From positions 186,001-250,000 of the forward strand of contig NZ_JACJSP010000005.1 in assembly GCF_014698235.1 (NCBI RefSeq): 64,000 nt of DNA, written 5' to 3'. A program made the position numbers and the translations under genes. Positions 1 through 8,808 of the stretch are shown one piece after another (position 1 is the stretch's first letter; the number at the start of each line of letters is the position of its first letter). This DNA is from Limnothrix sp. FACHB-406 (GTDB taxonomy: Bacteria; Cyanobacteriota; Cyanobacteriia; CACIAM-69d). Under the pieces are notes generated by a model. The model was not told the origin of the DNA and searched no databases. It was given only the letters and a program-made list of their open reading frames with translations.

Positions 1-433
1 GATCGTTGATCAGTCGATCTGGAGGAAAGGGGTTTTCGTGAACGAGGTCTGGTGAATTCAATTAGGCAATTGGTCTAGCGATTAGCTGATCTTGACTATT
101 CGATTAGTTGATCAAATTAAGCAATGGGTTGAGGACGTGGAGTTGAGCCACAGAATGAGAAACCGGCCCGTGCAAAATGACCGCGGCCCCTGGCAACAGG
201 TTAACGATCCCCCGAGGACTTGGTGGGGGTGAGGTTCCGGATCGGAAACCCACACCCGAAGCACGGGAAATGGGGCGATCGGCCCGCACTGTGGGTCATA
301 GAGTCTCGATCGGGGTCTGTCTCAGACGGGGTTAATTCGTAACGAGGGGTGGACAATTGTAAACTTCGCGTTAGAATTGCGCCAAAATACTTGCTTCAAA
401 CCACCACGATCTTCATTTTTCTTCAATAAACCT
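1..433. other. Left-end spacer, no gene recognised
   Basis: No open frame here looks like a protein and no RNA gene was recognised. The only supported signal is the promoter-like pair near its right end, listed separately, which points at the small gene starting at 434. Confidence 0.5.
350..377 (+). promoter_or_regulatory. Sigma-70-type promoter candidate
   Basis: TGGACA (350-355) and TAGAAT (372-377) each match the -35 and -10 consensus at five of six positions, with a 16-base spacer. The pair lies about 57 bases before the ATG at 434 and faces the small gene. It is a sequence match only. Confidence 0.45.
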
Positions 434-595
434 ATGGCTAGTGCGTCTTCTGTGGTAAGTAAACCGGCGGCGGCAGAGGCAGTGCAGTTGCCCTTCGATG
501 TCAAGCAACAAATTGAGTTCCTGCACCTGCAAGCGGATATCGAGTCCCTGTTGCAACAGTTGCAAGCCCTTTCGCGGCAGCGTCTCGACTCCTAA
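434..595 (+). CDS. Small conserved-looking cyanobacterial protein, unknown function
   Basis: This 53-residue protein has an Ala/Ser/Val-rich N-terminus and a C-terminal amphipathic helix rich in Gln and Leu (about residues 20-50) that may pair as a short coiled coil. I start at ATG 434; an in-frame ATG at 377 would add 19 residues that look like untranslated leader and would overlap the -10 box. A promoter-like pair lies upstream. It resembles small hypothetical proteins common in cyanobacteria, but I recognise no domain and propose no function. Confidence 0.6.
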   Translation: MASASSVVSKPAAAEAVQLPFDVKQQIEFLHLQADIESLLQQLQALSRQRLDS

Positions 596-931
596 GGTTC
601 TTTGCTCCGTTAGGTTGGTTATCCGCCTAGTTCAGTCCATCCTGCGATCGCGGCTTTGGTTCGTTCAATACCCAACTGTGGGTCTGCCATGCCTGCTCAA
701 CACTTGAGCGATCGCCCTGGAATACTGTGCTGGGCGGTTTATTTTTTCACCTACGCAAATTGGAGTCCACCTCCAAACAGCAAATCCGAAAGATCCGGCG
801 GAGCAGCTCGGAATCCTTCGGATTTTGGGAATGATTTTGGATCTGTTTAGATCTCTATTTGGATCTATTTGGATCCATTTAGATCTGTCTAGATTTGCCT
901 GGCTCTACTGAGAATTTCTGAGCCAGAAGCC
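596..931. other. Spacer between two convergent genes
   Basis: No gene was recognised. The stretch holds a short degenerate repeat at 837-897 and a few HIP1 octamers. It separates the small gene ending at 595 from the TerC-like gene, which is read from the other strand and ends at 932. Confidence 0.5.
837..897. repeat. Degenerate 10-12 bp tandem repeat (TTGGATCTAT-like)
   Basis: About six imperfect units built on TTGGATCTAT or TTAGATCTGT follow one another, with 10-base spacing in the right half. They lie just beyond the 3' end of the TerC-like gene. No coding or hairpin function is evident. Confidence 0.6.
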
Positions 932-1720
932 CTAGCGCTGGTCGATCGGCTCTGGCGCTGGTTGGTCTTGGGCTTCGGAGTTGGGGTTGGGGGCGATCGA
1001 CTCTGCGGTAACCGTTTCCGTTTGCACGGACTCCTTGCGCACCGAGAATCCCCAAATGAAGGTGATGGCGATGAAACTGATCGTCATCCAATCGGGCGGA
1101 ACCCAAAGATCGACCCCCAAGGCTCCCTCGATCGCCTTCAAAAACAGACGCGCACCGACAAACCCAACGGTGACGTAGCCAGCGGCCGCCAGGTTTTCAT
1201 ACTCATCCAACCAACGGATAAACAGCCCTGCCATGAAGCGCAGGGTGATGATTCCCAGGGTTCCCCCCGTCAGCACCAGCCAGGTGTGGTCAGAAATGGC
1301 GATCGCGGTGGTGACGCTATCCAGGGAAAAGGCCAGGTCGGTGAAGGCAATGGTGGGAACGGCTTGCCAAAGATTTTGGAACCGAAATGCCTTGTGGCCC
1401 TCGCCATCGTCGTCATTTTCCCCCGTGAAAAACTTGAAGCTGAGCCACAGGAGATAGAGGGCCCCCACCATTTCAATTTGCCAATAGCGGATCACCCAAG
1501 TGGCGAGCAAAATCAGGGCAATGCGCAGAATGAAAGCTGCCACTAGCCCAAAATTTAAGGCCCGGGTGCGTTGTTGGGGATCCTGCAATCCTTGGGCGAT
1601 CGCAGCGAGGGCGATTGCGTTGTCTGCCGAGAGCACGGCCTCCAACGCCACCAACACCAATAACAACAGCGCGGTGTCAACGCCAAAGCTGGGGTAAAAG
1701 TCGAGGAACTGATCGAGCAT
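932..1720 (-). CDS. TerC-family integral membrane protein
   Basis: The protein has about seven hydrophobic segments and the family hallmark LEAVLSADNAIALAAIA near the N-terminus, plus a second conserved acidic element, FTDLAFSLDSVTTAIAI. TerC-type proteins are linked to metal-ion efflux and, in chloroplasts, to thylakoid biogenesis; the exact substrate here is unknown. The C-terminal 35 residues are hydrophilic and Pro/Glu-rich, probably a soluble tail. I choose ATG 1720 (262 residues); an in-frame TTG at 1753 would add 11 residues but sits directly on an AGGAG. The gene diverges from psaM across about 146 bases. Confidence 0.85.
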   Translation of the reverse strand: MLDQFLDFYPSFGVDTALLLLVLVALEAVLSADNAIALAAIAQGLQDPQQRTRALNFGLVAAFILRIALILLATWVIRYWQIEMVGALYLLWLSFKFFTGENDDDGEGHKAFRFQNLWQAVPTIAFTDLAFSLDSVTTAIAISDHTWLVLTGGTLGIITLRFMAGLFIRWLDEYENLAAAGYVTVGFVGARLFLKAIEGALGVDLWVPPDWMTISFIAITFIWGFSVRKESVQTETVTAESIAPNPNSEAQDQPAPEPIDQR

Positions 1721-1866
1721 TTCGGGCCAATGGTCTGATGGCAAATTTTGCAACTCCTACTAGCCTAACGCTGTTATTACGCCTTGTAACGAACCTATTC
1801 CTGAATTGAGCCGGGTGGTTGAAAGTAGTGAAGTCAGTCCCTTTAACATCTGGAGTCTTTAGAGCG

Positions 1867-1959
1867 ATGCTTTCGGATACGCAAGTTTACGTCGCCCTAG
1901 TTATTGCCATCATCCCCGGCATTCTGGCTTTCCGCCTTTCGACCGAACTGTACAAGTAA
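1867..1959 (+). CDS. psaM: Photosystem I reaction center subunit XII (PsaM)
   Basis: This 30-residue protein was found by eye. It opens MLSDTQVYVALVIAII and ends AFRLSTELYK, which is the PsaM pattern: a short stromal start, one membrane helix and a conserved charged end. PsaM is a single-helix photosystem I subunit in the thylakoid membrane and helps stabilise trimers. The length is normal for the family. The gene is monocistronic, diverges from the TerC-like gene, and is followed by a C5/G5 hairpin at 2069-2100. Confidence 0.95.
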   Translation: MLSDTQVYVALVIAIIPGILAFRLSTELYK

Positions 1960-2068
1960 GTTCGAGTCCGTTCGAGTCCGTTGATCGGCAGCTAATCAAC
2001 AGCTCTCGATCATTGAGTTCTTGGTCTTGGGGGGTCGCGATCGCGAGCCTGTTCAAGATCGGTTGAGC

Positions 2069-2100
2069 AAACCCCCAGTGGCGATCGCGACCGGGGGTTT
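2069..2100 (+). terminator. Hairpin downstream of psaM
   Basis: An 8-base arm (AAACCCCC, 2069-2076) pairs perfectly with GGGGGTTT (2093-2100) around a loop holding a HIP1 octamer. Only three T follow, so it is an imperfect intrinsic terminator, but it sits at the expected place about 110 bases after psaM. Confidence 0.55.
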
Positions 2101-2315
2101 ATCATGTTTGGCTGCCGATCCCTGGCGGGCGATTGGGTGGCTGATGGGTTCTGAGCAAAACGTTCTTGAAGAAAGCACTCATCAAGAAAGCGTCCATGAA
2201 CAAACCGCTGATGAACAAACCGCTAGTGGGGCGGAAATACTGAGGGCGATCGAGCCAGCGCGTTACCCTAGAGGCGAAAACCATCAAGAATTGTGAAGCC
2301 TGAGGAGTTTGCTGG

Positions 2316-2951
2316 ATGTCTTCGCCACCTCCGAACTCGATCGCCCCGTCCTCGTCCGCAGCGGATCCCCAACCCCCGATCGCCCCAGAACTCCCCCTCC
2401 CCAAAACCTACCGAATTTCAATTTTGATTCGGCTCACCCTGGTTTTGCTTTATGGGGCCCTAACCCTTCCGCTGCCCTTTCTGACCCAGGTGAATGGGGC
2501 AGCCAACGATCCGAGCATTTCCCCAAGCATTTCGCCCTCGACACTGTGGGTTGGCCTGGCGATCGGGCTGGTGTTGTTGTGGGGGGCCTTATCTGAACAG
2601 GTGGAGCTAACCACAGAAGGGATCCGCGTCACCTATCCCGTTTGGTTTCGCTGGCTGATTCGCAAGGGTTGGTTTTTGCCCTGGAGCGATATCCAAGCGC
2701 TGAAACCCAAAACGACCGGTCAAGGTGGCTTGGTTTACTACTTCCTGAGTCGATCGGGCGAAGGCTATTTGCTGCCCATGCGGGTTGCGGGCTTTTCCCG
2801 TTTGGTGAAGCAAGTGCAAGGACAAACGGGCCTTGATATGCGTGATGTCAGGCCCTTGGCGCAACCTTGGATGTACATTGCCCTGCTGGGTTGCGCCCTG
2901 TTGCTATTGCTATGCGATGTGTGGGTGATTGCCACCTTGCACCAAGCCTAG
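2316..2951 (+). CDS. Membrane protein with a PH-like cytoplasmic segment, unknown function
   Basis: This 211-residue protein has a Pro/Ser-rich N-terminus (1-28), two hydrophobic segments (about 34-55 and 76-94), a soluble stretch of about 95-175 containing WSDIQALKPK, and one C-terminal membrane helix. The beta-rich stretch after a pair of helices resembles bacterial PH-like (bPH) membrane proteins, but I cannot assign a family firmly. GAGGAG lies 8 bases before ATG 2316 and supports the start. Both neighbours are spaced widely, so it is probably a single-gene unit. Confidence 0.7.
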   Translation: MSSPPPNSIAPSSSAADPQPPIAPELPLPKTYRISILIRLTLVLLYGALTLPLPFLTQVNGAANDPSISPSISPSTLWVGLAIGLVLLWGALSEQVELTTEGIRVTYPVWFRWLIRKGWFLPWSDIQALKPKTTGQGGLVYYFLSRSGEGYLLPMRVAGFSRLVKQVQGQTGLDMRDVRPLAQPWMYIALLGCALLLLLCDVWVIATLHQA

Positions 2952-3026
2952 GGGCACGGCAGGTCAAAAGGGCCAAGTCAAATTCTCTTTAACTTTTGCC
3001 CTGCTGAGCTAATCGCTGAGGAGTTA

Positions 3027-3650
3027 CTAAGTGTTGGTTTTGTCGAGCACCCCGTTGAGAAAAATATCAGCAATGCCTTCAGCCATTTCCTGAAGTTCTC
3101 GGGGGGAAATATTCGGCTCCATAATTGTCAACTCGCTGAAGCCGGCGATCGCGAACATGCCCAAAAAGACCCGCGCAATGATGCGGGGATTCATGGGGCG
3201 ATAAATTCCCCGATCGATCGCAGTTTGGAAAAAGGCTTCGGTCACATCCATCATTTTGGCAATCACCTCCACCTGGATCCGATCGCGCAATTCTGGGTGA
3301 AATTGAGCTTCCATGAAACAAACCCGCATCATGTCGGCGTTTTGCTTCAGGTTGCTCATCCGCTTGCGCATCACTTGCGAGATGGCTCGATAGCTGGCCA
3401 TTTCGCTGAGTTCCATCAACAGGTCTGTTAGGATTTCGACCCAACCTTGGGTGGCAATTTCCACCAAAATCGATTTTTTGTGATCAAAATGCCGAAACAG
3501 GGTTCCTTCGGCCACGCCAGCCGCCCGGGCCAGGTCGCGGGTGGTGGTGGCATCGTAACCCTGGCGGGCAAATAGCTGCTGAGCCGCTTGCAGAATGCGG
3601 GTGCGGGTTTCAGTTTCAGAAGGGGATGGGCGGTGAGCGATACGCAGCAT
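3027..3650 (-). CDS. TetR/AcrR-family transcriptional regulator
   Basis: This 207-residue protein has a typical TetR N-terminal DNA-binding domain: TRTRILQAAQQLFARQGYDATTTR, then DLARAAGVAEGTLFRHFDHKK, the recognition-helix region, within residues 12-60. The rest is an all-helical ligand and dimer domain with no recognisable ligand. I start at ATG 3650 because AAGGAG sits 8 bases before it; an upstream extension to 3746 looks untranslated. It is divergent from the M16 peptidase gene, and a partial dyad at 3846-3873 in the shared spacer could be an operator. Confidence 0.9.
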   Translation of the reverse strand: MLRIAHRPSPSETETRTRILQAAQQLFARQGYDATTTRDLARAAGVAEGTLFRHFDHKKSILVEIATQGWVEILTDLLMELSEMASYRAISQVMRKRMSNLKQNADMMRVCFMEAQFHPELRDRIQVEVIAKMMDVTEAFFQTAIDRGIYRPMNPRIIARVFLGMFAIAGFSELTIMEPNISPRELQEMAEGIADIFLNGVLDKTNT

Positions 3651-4082
3651 GGCTAGGACTCCTTGGACGCAAGCCAGTGGGATTAGGGGTGCAAAAAGGG
3701 GTGATCGACCATTAGGAAAAAAGATGGGTGAACAACAGAAGGTCAAGAGAAAATGGCAAGGGGCTAATTGATCGCTATTGTCAACGGGGCCAGGGGCTAC
3801 TGGGTCTGGAATTAAGGGAACGTTATAAAACTGATCCTTTGCCTACCGAAGTTCATGATTCCGTAAGTTTCGGCCGATGGCTTTGAATTACCCATGAAAT
3901 CCGGCGGCTCGACTATGCTGGAAGCTGCTCGCCAGCTTGGGTCACCAGGCTGGTGTTTCAATCAAGGCAATATTTCTTTAAATTTGCCTGAGGCGGGTGC
4001 GGCTGTTCTCCACCTTTAAACGCTCTTTGAACGCGATCGGCACTGTAATTCTCACTTCAACATATACCCACGATTGGCAGGC
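3651..4082. other. Divergent spacer with a candidate TetR operator
   Basis: This 430-base spacer lies between the TetR gene and the M16 peptidase gene. It holds an imperfect dyad (CCGAAGTT at 3846 against AAGTTTCGG ending at 3873) and a short hairpin CCAGC/GCTGG near 3935-3950. A 41-codon frame, ATG 3894 to TAA 4019, exists but has no recognisable product and I do not call it. Confidence 0.4.
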
Positions 4083-5888
4083 ATGTTGTCAGGCATAAAT
4101 CACGGCAAATGGCAGCAGTTAGGGCGATCGGGCGATCGCTTGGCATTGGTGCATCATCTGGGACAAGTCCTGCGGGATCAGGGTTTGGGCCTTGTCCGGG
4201 CGATCGGGCTGGTGGCCGGCTTGGCGGGTCTCACAGGATCCCTGTGGTTGGGTTCCGGTGTGGTTTCGGCGGCCTGGGCCCTGGACACATCGCCATGGTT
4301 CTCTGGGCCATCCATGACGACTGTTGCCCCCGATGCTGCTTCTAAAGTCATTTCTACTTCCCCCACGTCTGAGCCGATGAGCGGCCCGGTGGTTAGCAAC
4401 GTGATCAGCAAAGACGTAACGACGGCGGGGCTGAATGGCCACTCGGCCACAGCCAAGGCCGCATCGATTAAGCCCTACCTCGATCGGGTGCAACAGCAAA
4501 TCACTGAATTCACCCTCAAGAACGGGATGAAATTCATTGTGCTGGAGCGCCACCAGGCTCCGGTGGTGTCCTTCATGACCTATGCCAATGTGGGCGGTGC
4601 GGAAGAGCCGGACGGCAAAACAGGCGTGGCCCACTTTCTGGAGCATTTGGCTTTCAAGGGATCCAGCCGGATTGGCACAACGGATTTTGAGTCAGAAAAG
4701 GCGATTCTCGATCGAATGGATGCCTTGATGGCCCAATACGAAACGGTGCGCGACCAGGGCAAAACCGCCGAAGCCCAACAACTGCGCCAACAGTTGCTGG
4801 CCTTGGAACAGCAGGCCCAACCCTTCGTGAAACAAAACGAGTTTGGGCGGTTGGTGGAACAGGCGGGCGGCGTGGGGTTAAATGCCACCACTTCTGCGGA
4901 TGCCACGCGCTATTTCTACAGTTTCCCAGCCAATAAGCTGGAGTTGTGGATGTCGCTGGAGTCAGAACGCTTCCTGGATCCGGTGTTTCGGGAGTTTTAT
5001 AAGGAACAGGATGTGATCCTGGAAGAGCGCCGGATGCGCACGGATAACTCCCCGATCGGGAAGGCCGTGGAAGTGTTTTTGGAATCAGCCTTTAAGGTTC
5101 ATCCCTACCATCGGCCGGTGATTGGCTATGACGAAGACATCCGCAACCTGACCCGGTTGGATGTGCGCCGTTTCTATGAGGCCCATTACCCGCCCAATAA
5201 TCTGACGGCGGTGGTGGTGGGGGATGTGGTGCCGACGGAGGTGAAGCGGCTGGCGGAAATTTATTTCGGTCGATTCCAACGGCGGCCCCTGCCGAATTTG
5301 CCAATTCCGGTGGAGCCGCGCCAAACAGCCACGCGATCGGTCAATTTGCAGCTTGAATCTCAGCCTTGGTACTTGGAGGGCTATCACGCACCGGCCAAGA
5401 CGGATCCCGATTATGTGGTCTATGAGGCGATCGCTAGTTTGCTGTCGGATGGGCGCACTTCTCGCCTTTATCAGTCGGTGGTGCAGGAAAAGCAATTGGC
5501 CCTCTCGATCGCGGGTTTATACGGGTTTCCGGGCGATCGCTACCCGACACTGATGCTGTTTTATGCCCTGAGTGCGCCGGATCATTCTGTGGATGAAATT
5601 GCGGTGGAACTGCATCGCCAACTCGATCGCCTGAAAAATGAGCCGGTGAGCGAGGCGGAACTAGAGCGCGTGAAAACCCAAGCCAGGGCCAACCAACTGC
5701 GGGCGATCGACTCCAACAGCACCATGGCGGCCCTGCTGGCGGAATATCAAGCCAAAACGGGCAATTGGCGCAATTTGTTTGCGGAGCTAGATCGAATTGG
5801 CTCGATCTCGCCGGCCGATGTGCAACGGGTGGCTCGCAAGACCTTCACCCCTGAAAATCGCACGGTGCTGAAGCTATTGCCCAAATAG
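4083..5888 (+). CDS. M16-family zinc metallopeptidase, catalytic member of a pair
   Basis: This 601-residue protein belongs to the pitrilysin/mitochondrial processing peptidase family. The inverted zinc motif HFLEH is at residues 184-188, and a downstream VILEERRMR carries the third ligand glutamate. The N-terminal hydrophobic stretch ending VVSAAWA looks like an export signal, and the following 60 residues are low-complexity. Between the zinc motif and the NATTS element there is a Gln-rich insert of about 70 residues, probably a coiled coil. It is followed after 286 bases by a second M16 protein lacking HxxEH, which suggests a heterodimeric periplasmic protease. TTG 4074 is an alternative start. 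Confidence 0.9.
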   Translation: MLSGINHGKWQQLGRSGDRLALVHHLGQVLRDQGLGLVRAIGLVAGLAGLTGSLWLGSGVVSAAWALDTSPWFSGPSMTTVAPDAASKVISTSPTSEPMSGPVVSNVISKDVTTAGLNGHSATAKAASIKPYLDRVQQQITEFTLKNGMKFIVLERHQAPVVSFMTYANVGGAEEPDGKTGVAHFLEHLAFKGSSRIGTTDFESEKAILDRMDALMAQYETVRDQGKTAEAQQLRQQLLALEQQAQPFVKQNEFGRLVEQAGGVGLNATTSADATRYFYSFPANKLELWMSLESERFLDPVFREFYKEQDVILEERRMRTDNSPIGKAVEVFLESAFKVHPYHRPVIGYDEDIRNLTRLDVRRFYEAHYPPNNLTAVVVGDVVPTEVKRLAEIYFGRFQRRPLPNLPIPVEPRQTATRSVNLQLESQPWYLEGYHAPAKTDPDYVVYEAIASLLSDGRTSRLYQSVVQEKQLALSIAGLYGFPGDRYPTLMLFYALSAPDHSVDEIAVELHRQLDRLKNEPVSEAELERVKTQARANQLRAIDSNSTMAALLAEYQAKTGNWRNLFAELDRIGSISPADVQRVARKTFTPENRTVLKLLPK

Positions 5889-6046
5889 CCTTTGGGGCGA
5901 TCGGTTGAGGAGGCTGAATGGTGCAAAAGTTGCCCATTCAGTCACGATTCAAACGCTCCCAGCCAGCAGCGGCGATTCAACAAGTGGCGATCTACAAAGC
6001 GGCGATCCAAACGCTGTCGCCCAATAGCCAGCATTCCAACATCCAG

Positions 6047-6126
6047 GATCCAGAATTCAAGATCCAGAATTCAAGATCCAGAATTCAAGATCCAGAATTC
6101 AAGATCCAGAATTCAAGATCCAAAAT
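6047..6126. repeat. 14-bp tandem repeat, five full units
   Basis: GATCCAGAATTCAA is repeated with perfect 14-base periodicity at 6047, 6061, 6075, 6089 and 6103. A diverged partial unit begins at 6117. Each unit holds an EcoRI-type GAATTC palindrome. The array fills the spacer between the two M16 peptidase genes and ends about 50 bases before the second start codon. Confidence 0.95.
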
Positions 6127-6174
6127 CGAGAACAAAACGCAAGGCGCAAGGTTCATTGAGGGTACAGAGTAGCC

Positions 6175-7701
6175 ATGAAGGTTTTTCGTTCGATCGGGGC
6201 GCGCCGTTCCCCGCACCAGTTCGCAGCCCAGCCTCGGCGCGATCGGCGCTGGCGCTGGTTAACCATTGCCCTTTTAGTGGGGTTGTTGGTGTTGGGAGTG
6301 CGACAGCCGGCCGTGGCTGATACCCCCCTGCACTACACGGAGTTGCAATTACCGCCGCCGCCGGAGGTAAAGCTGCCGGATTACGATCGCTTCCAATTGC
6401 CCAACGGCCTGACGGTCTATTTGGTGGAAGATCATGAACTGCCACTGGTTGGGGGCCGAGCCATTGTGCGGACGGGATCCCGGTGGGAACCGGAAGACCT
6501 GGCCGGCTTGGCCGACGTGGTGGGGGATGTATTGCGATCGGGGGGTACTCAGCAGCATGATGCCGCCACATTGGATCAACTCCTGGAAGACCGGGCCGCC
6601 TCGATCGAGTCCGGCATTGGCATTGCTTCCGGTAGTGTCAGCTTCAGCGCCCTCAGCGAGGATTTGGAGTCGGTCTTCGGCTGGTTCACGGAAGTGTTGC
6701 GATCGCCCGCCTTTGCCCCGGAAAAAATTGCCCTCGCCAAAACCCAACTGCGGGGGAACATTGCCCGGCGCAACGACGACCCCGACGGCATCGCCAGCCG
6801 TGAATTTGACAAATTGCTCTACGGAGCCAACAGCCCCTACGCCCGCACGGTGGAATATGCCACGCTCGATCGGATCGATCGCCCGGCCGTGGAGTCGTTC
6901 TATCGGCGCTATTTCGTTCCCCAGAACATCATCTTGGGCATTTCCGGGGACTTCGATCGCACAGCCATGCGCCGCCTGATCGAAGCCCGCCTGGGCGACT
7001 GGCAGCCGGGCCCCAACCGTGAAAATCCGCTACCCGCCGTCAGCCAAGTGCAGACCAGCGGCGTGTTTGTGGTTGATCGGCCCCAGCTCACCCAAAGCTC
7101 CGTTGTTCTGGGTCACCTGGGCGGCCTCGTCAGCAACACCGACTACCCCGCCATGGCCGTCCTCAATGATGTGCTGAATGGCTTTGGGGGTCGCCTGTTT
7201 AACGAACTGCGATCACGCCAGGGCCTTGCTTACTCGGTCTATGGCTACTGGAGCCCGAATTATGACTTTCCTGGCACTTTCCAAGCCGGTGGCCAAACTC
7301 GTTCCGAAGGAACTGTGCCCCTAATTCAGGGCTTAAAGGCAGAAATTGCCAAAGTTCGTAGCCAACCAATTAGTAATCAAGAGTTGAACTTTGCCAAGGA
7401 ATCAGCCCTCAATTCCTTCATTTTCAACTTTGCTGACCCGTCTCAAACCCTCGGCCGATTAATGACCTACGATTACTACGGTTATCCTTCTGATTTTATT
7501 TTCCGCTACCAAAAAGCCGTTCAAGCTACCACCATTGAGGATGTGCAGCGGGCAGCACAGACTTATCTAAAACCTGATCAATTGGTGACCTTGGTGGTGG
7601 GAAATCAGAAGTCAATTCAGCCACCACTCAATCAATTAGGACAGCCGGTAACCGCTTTGGATGTCACAATTCCCGGTGTACCAACTGGCCGCAATTCTTG
7701 A
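6175..7701 (+). CDS. M16-family peptidase-like protein, non-catalytic partner
   Basis: This 508-residue secreted-looking protein has a basic N-terminus, one hydrophobic segment (about 28-45) and a VADTPL cleavage-like site. It has the two-lobed M16 fold by sequence: FQLPNGLTVYLVEDHELPLV at the front and a late NELRSRQGLAYSVYG, the Arg/Tyr element of non-zinc subunits. Where HxxEH should be it reads LADVVGDVL, so zinc binding is lost. In known pairs such a subunit supplies substrate-binding residues. It lies just after the catalytic member and the two are probably co-expressed. Confidence 0.88.
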   Translation: MKVFRSIGARRSPHQFAAQPRRDRRWRWLTIALLVGLLVLGVRQPAVADTPLHYTELQLPPPPEVKLPDYDRFQLPNGLTVYLVEDHELPLVGGRAIVRTGSRWEPEDLAGLADVVGDVLRSGGTQQHDAATLDQLLEDRAASIESGIGIASGSVSFSALSEDLESVFGWFTEVLRSPAFAPEKIALAKTQLRGNIARRNDDPDGIASREFDKLLYGANSPYARTVEYATLDRIDRPAVESFYRRYFVPQNIILGISGDFDRTAMRRLIEARLGDWQPGPNRENPLPAVSQVQTSGVFVVDRPQLTQSSVVLGHLGGLVSNTDYPAMAVLNDVLNGFGGRLFNELRSRQGLAYSVYGYWSPNYDFPGTFQAGGQTRSEGTVPLIQGLKAEIAKVRSQPISNQELNFAKESALNSFIFNFADPSQTLGRLMTYDYYGYPSDFIFRYQKAVQATTIEDVQRAAQTYLKPDQLVTLVVGNQKSIQPPLNQLGQPVTALDVTIPGVPTGRNS

Positions 7702-7764
7702 CCTATTTGGTTCACTCAGCCTGAGTTGCAATCAAAACTGTAGTGTTACCAAGAACCACAGGGG

Positions 7765-7784
7765 CAAGGGGCTTAAGCCCCTTG
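7765..7784. repeat. 20-bp perfect palindrome, copy 1
   Basis: CAAGGGGCTTAAGCCCCTTG is a perfect self-complementary 20-mer. It lies between the M16 gene (ends 7701) and the HAD gene (ends 7875), which converge, so it could act as a bidirectional terminator stem. An identical copy lies at 11833-11852. Confidence 0.9.
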
Positions 7785-7874
7785 TCTGGTTAGGTCGATT
7801 TTAGTTGGTAACGTATCAAGTTTGATTGCTCAAGTTCGATCGCTCAGGTTTGGTTCTTCAGAACTTTCTGAGAG

Positions 7875-8696
7875 TTAACGAGCTGCATTGGTTGCGGTTA
7901 ACCATTGGGAAAACGGTTGGGTAAATTGCTCAAGGCTGAGGCAATGAATCCGATCGCTCTGGGTCGCCTGGGTGCGATCGCTCTCGGTGTTATAGCCCCA
8001 ATTGGCTAGGAATAATTCCACTCGATCCAAGGCCGGTTCTTGGATCACTTTATTCAGGGTTGGCAGCATATCTTCCACAAACCAAATATTAGACTTTTGC
8101 CCAGTCCACTGCTTTAAGGTGCTGGCTTTCGGTTGACGAGTTGCCTTGCCAAAGATTGCTAAGGATTGATGATGAACCCCTGCCCGATCGAGCAGTTGCC
8201 GCACAAACCGCTCTTCCTTGGTGGTAATAATCACAACCTCTAAAGAAGAGTAGGCATTAGCTGGATTAAGCCAGGTTTTTAATTGCTCAATCACCCCTGG
8301 AAAAAAGCGATGCAACGCCAACCAGCCGTCCAAATCTTCCCGAATCCATCGATCGCGGTTGCTGTCTAATTGTTGTGAAAGTTGGGCCGCTGTTAATTGA
8401 TCGCGTTGCACAATGGTCTCTGCAATCGATCTCCAATGGGATTGAATGTCCGCGATTGAATGCCCATCCACCAAGGCTTGAATTAAAACGGGCATTTCCC
8501 AACCTGTTTCGATTACGGGCCGGAGCCGATAAAACGATTCCGCTAGCTCTGGGGCGATCGGGTCAGCGAATTGCCACAGTTCCTGATGGGTTTTGCGAGC
8601 AATTTCAAAATATTCCAACAGTCCATCACAGAGCACCCCATCAAAGTCCAAAGCTAATAAATCGGGTGACAGGATGGGTTCAGAACTAGAGATCAT
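7875..8696 (-). CDS. HAD-superfamily hydrolase
   Basis: This 273-residue protein opens with the HAD motif I sequence LALDFDGVLCDG (nucleophile Asp in DFDGV). It has a helical cap, then a motif II-like VVIITTKEE and a lysine-containing region (KATRQPKASTLKQW), and ends with an acidic IWFVEDMLPTLN element matching motif IV. This is the layout of phosphatase or phosphoglycolate-phosphatase-like HAD enzymes; the substrate cannot be told. It lies downstream of the K+ channel gene on the same strand, separated by 112 bases holding a direct repeat. Confidence 0.8.
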   Translation of the reverse strand: MISSSEPILSPDLLALDFDGVLCDGLLEYFEIARKTHQELWQFADPIAPELAESFYRLRPVIETGWEMPVLIQALVDGHSIADIQSHWRSIAETIVQRDQLTAAQLSQQLDSNRDRWIREDLDGWLALHRFFPGVIEQLKTWLNPANAYSSLEVVIITTKEERFVRQLLDRAGVHHQSLAIFGKATRQPKASTLKQWTGQKSNIWFVEDMLPTLNKVIQEPALDRVELFLANWGYNTESDRTQATQSDRIHCLSLEQFTQPFSQWLTATNAAR

Positions 8697-8697
8697 A

Positions 8698-8783
8698 GGT
8701 TGATTGGCTTAATGCTAATTGGGGCAAGACTAAACTGGAAATTTGGGGTTGATTAGCTTAATGCTAATTGGGACAAAACTAGT
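8698..8783. repeat. Two-copy 37-bp imperfect direct repeat
   Basis: Segments starting GGTTGATT at 8698 and 8747 share the core CTTAATGCTAATTGGG and are about 86 percent identical over 37 bases, with a 49-base period. They occupy the spacer between the channel gene and the HAD gene, just upstream of the HAD start, so they could be paired regulatory sites or a simple duplication. Confidence 0.75.
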
Positions 8784-8808
8784 TGAATTAATACCAAAAA
8801 ATCGTGAT

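Noticed and set aside
1960-1980. GTTCGAGTCC twice after psaM, like a tRNA T-arm
   Set aside because: No acceptor, D or anticodon arms can be drawn around it; it is a 10-base tandem duplication.
2021-2296. 91-codon frame between psaM and the next gene
   Set aside because: It spans the psaM hairpin and has no recognisable product.
3894-4019. 41-codon frame upstream of the M16 gene
   Set aside because: No ribosome-binding site or homology; kept only as a note in the spacer entry.
5918-6172. Frame across the 14-bp repeat array
   Set aside because: It is open only because the 14-base unit reads without stops; the peptide is pure repeat.
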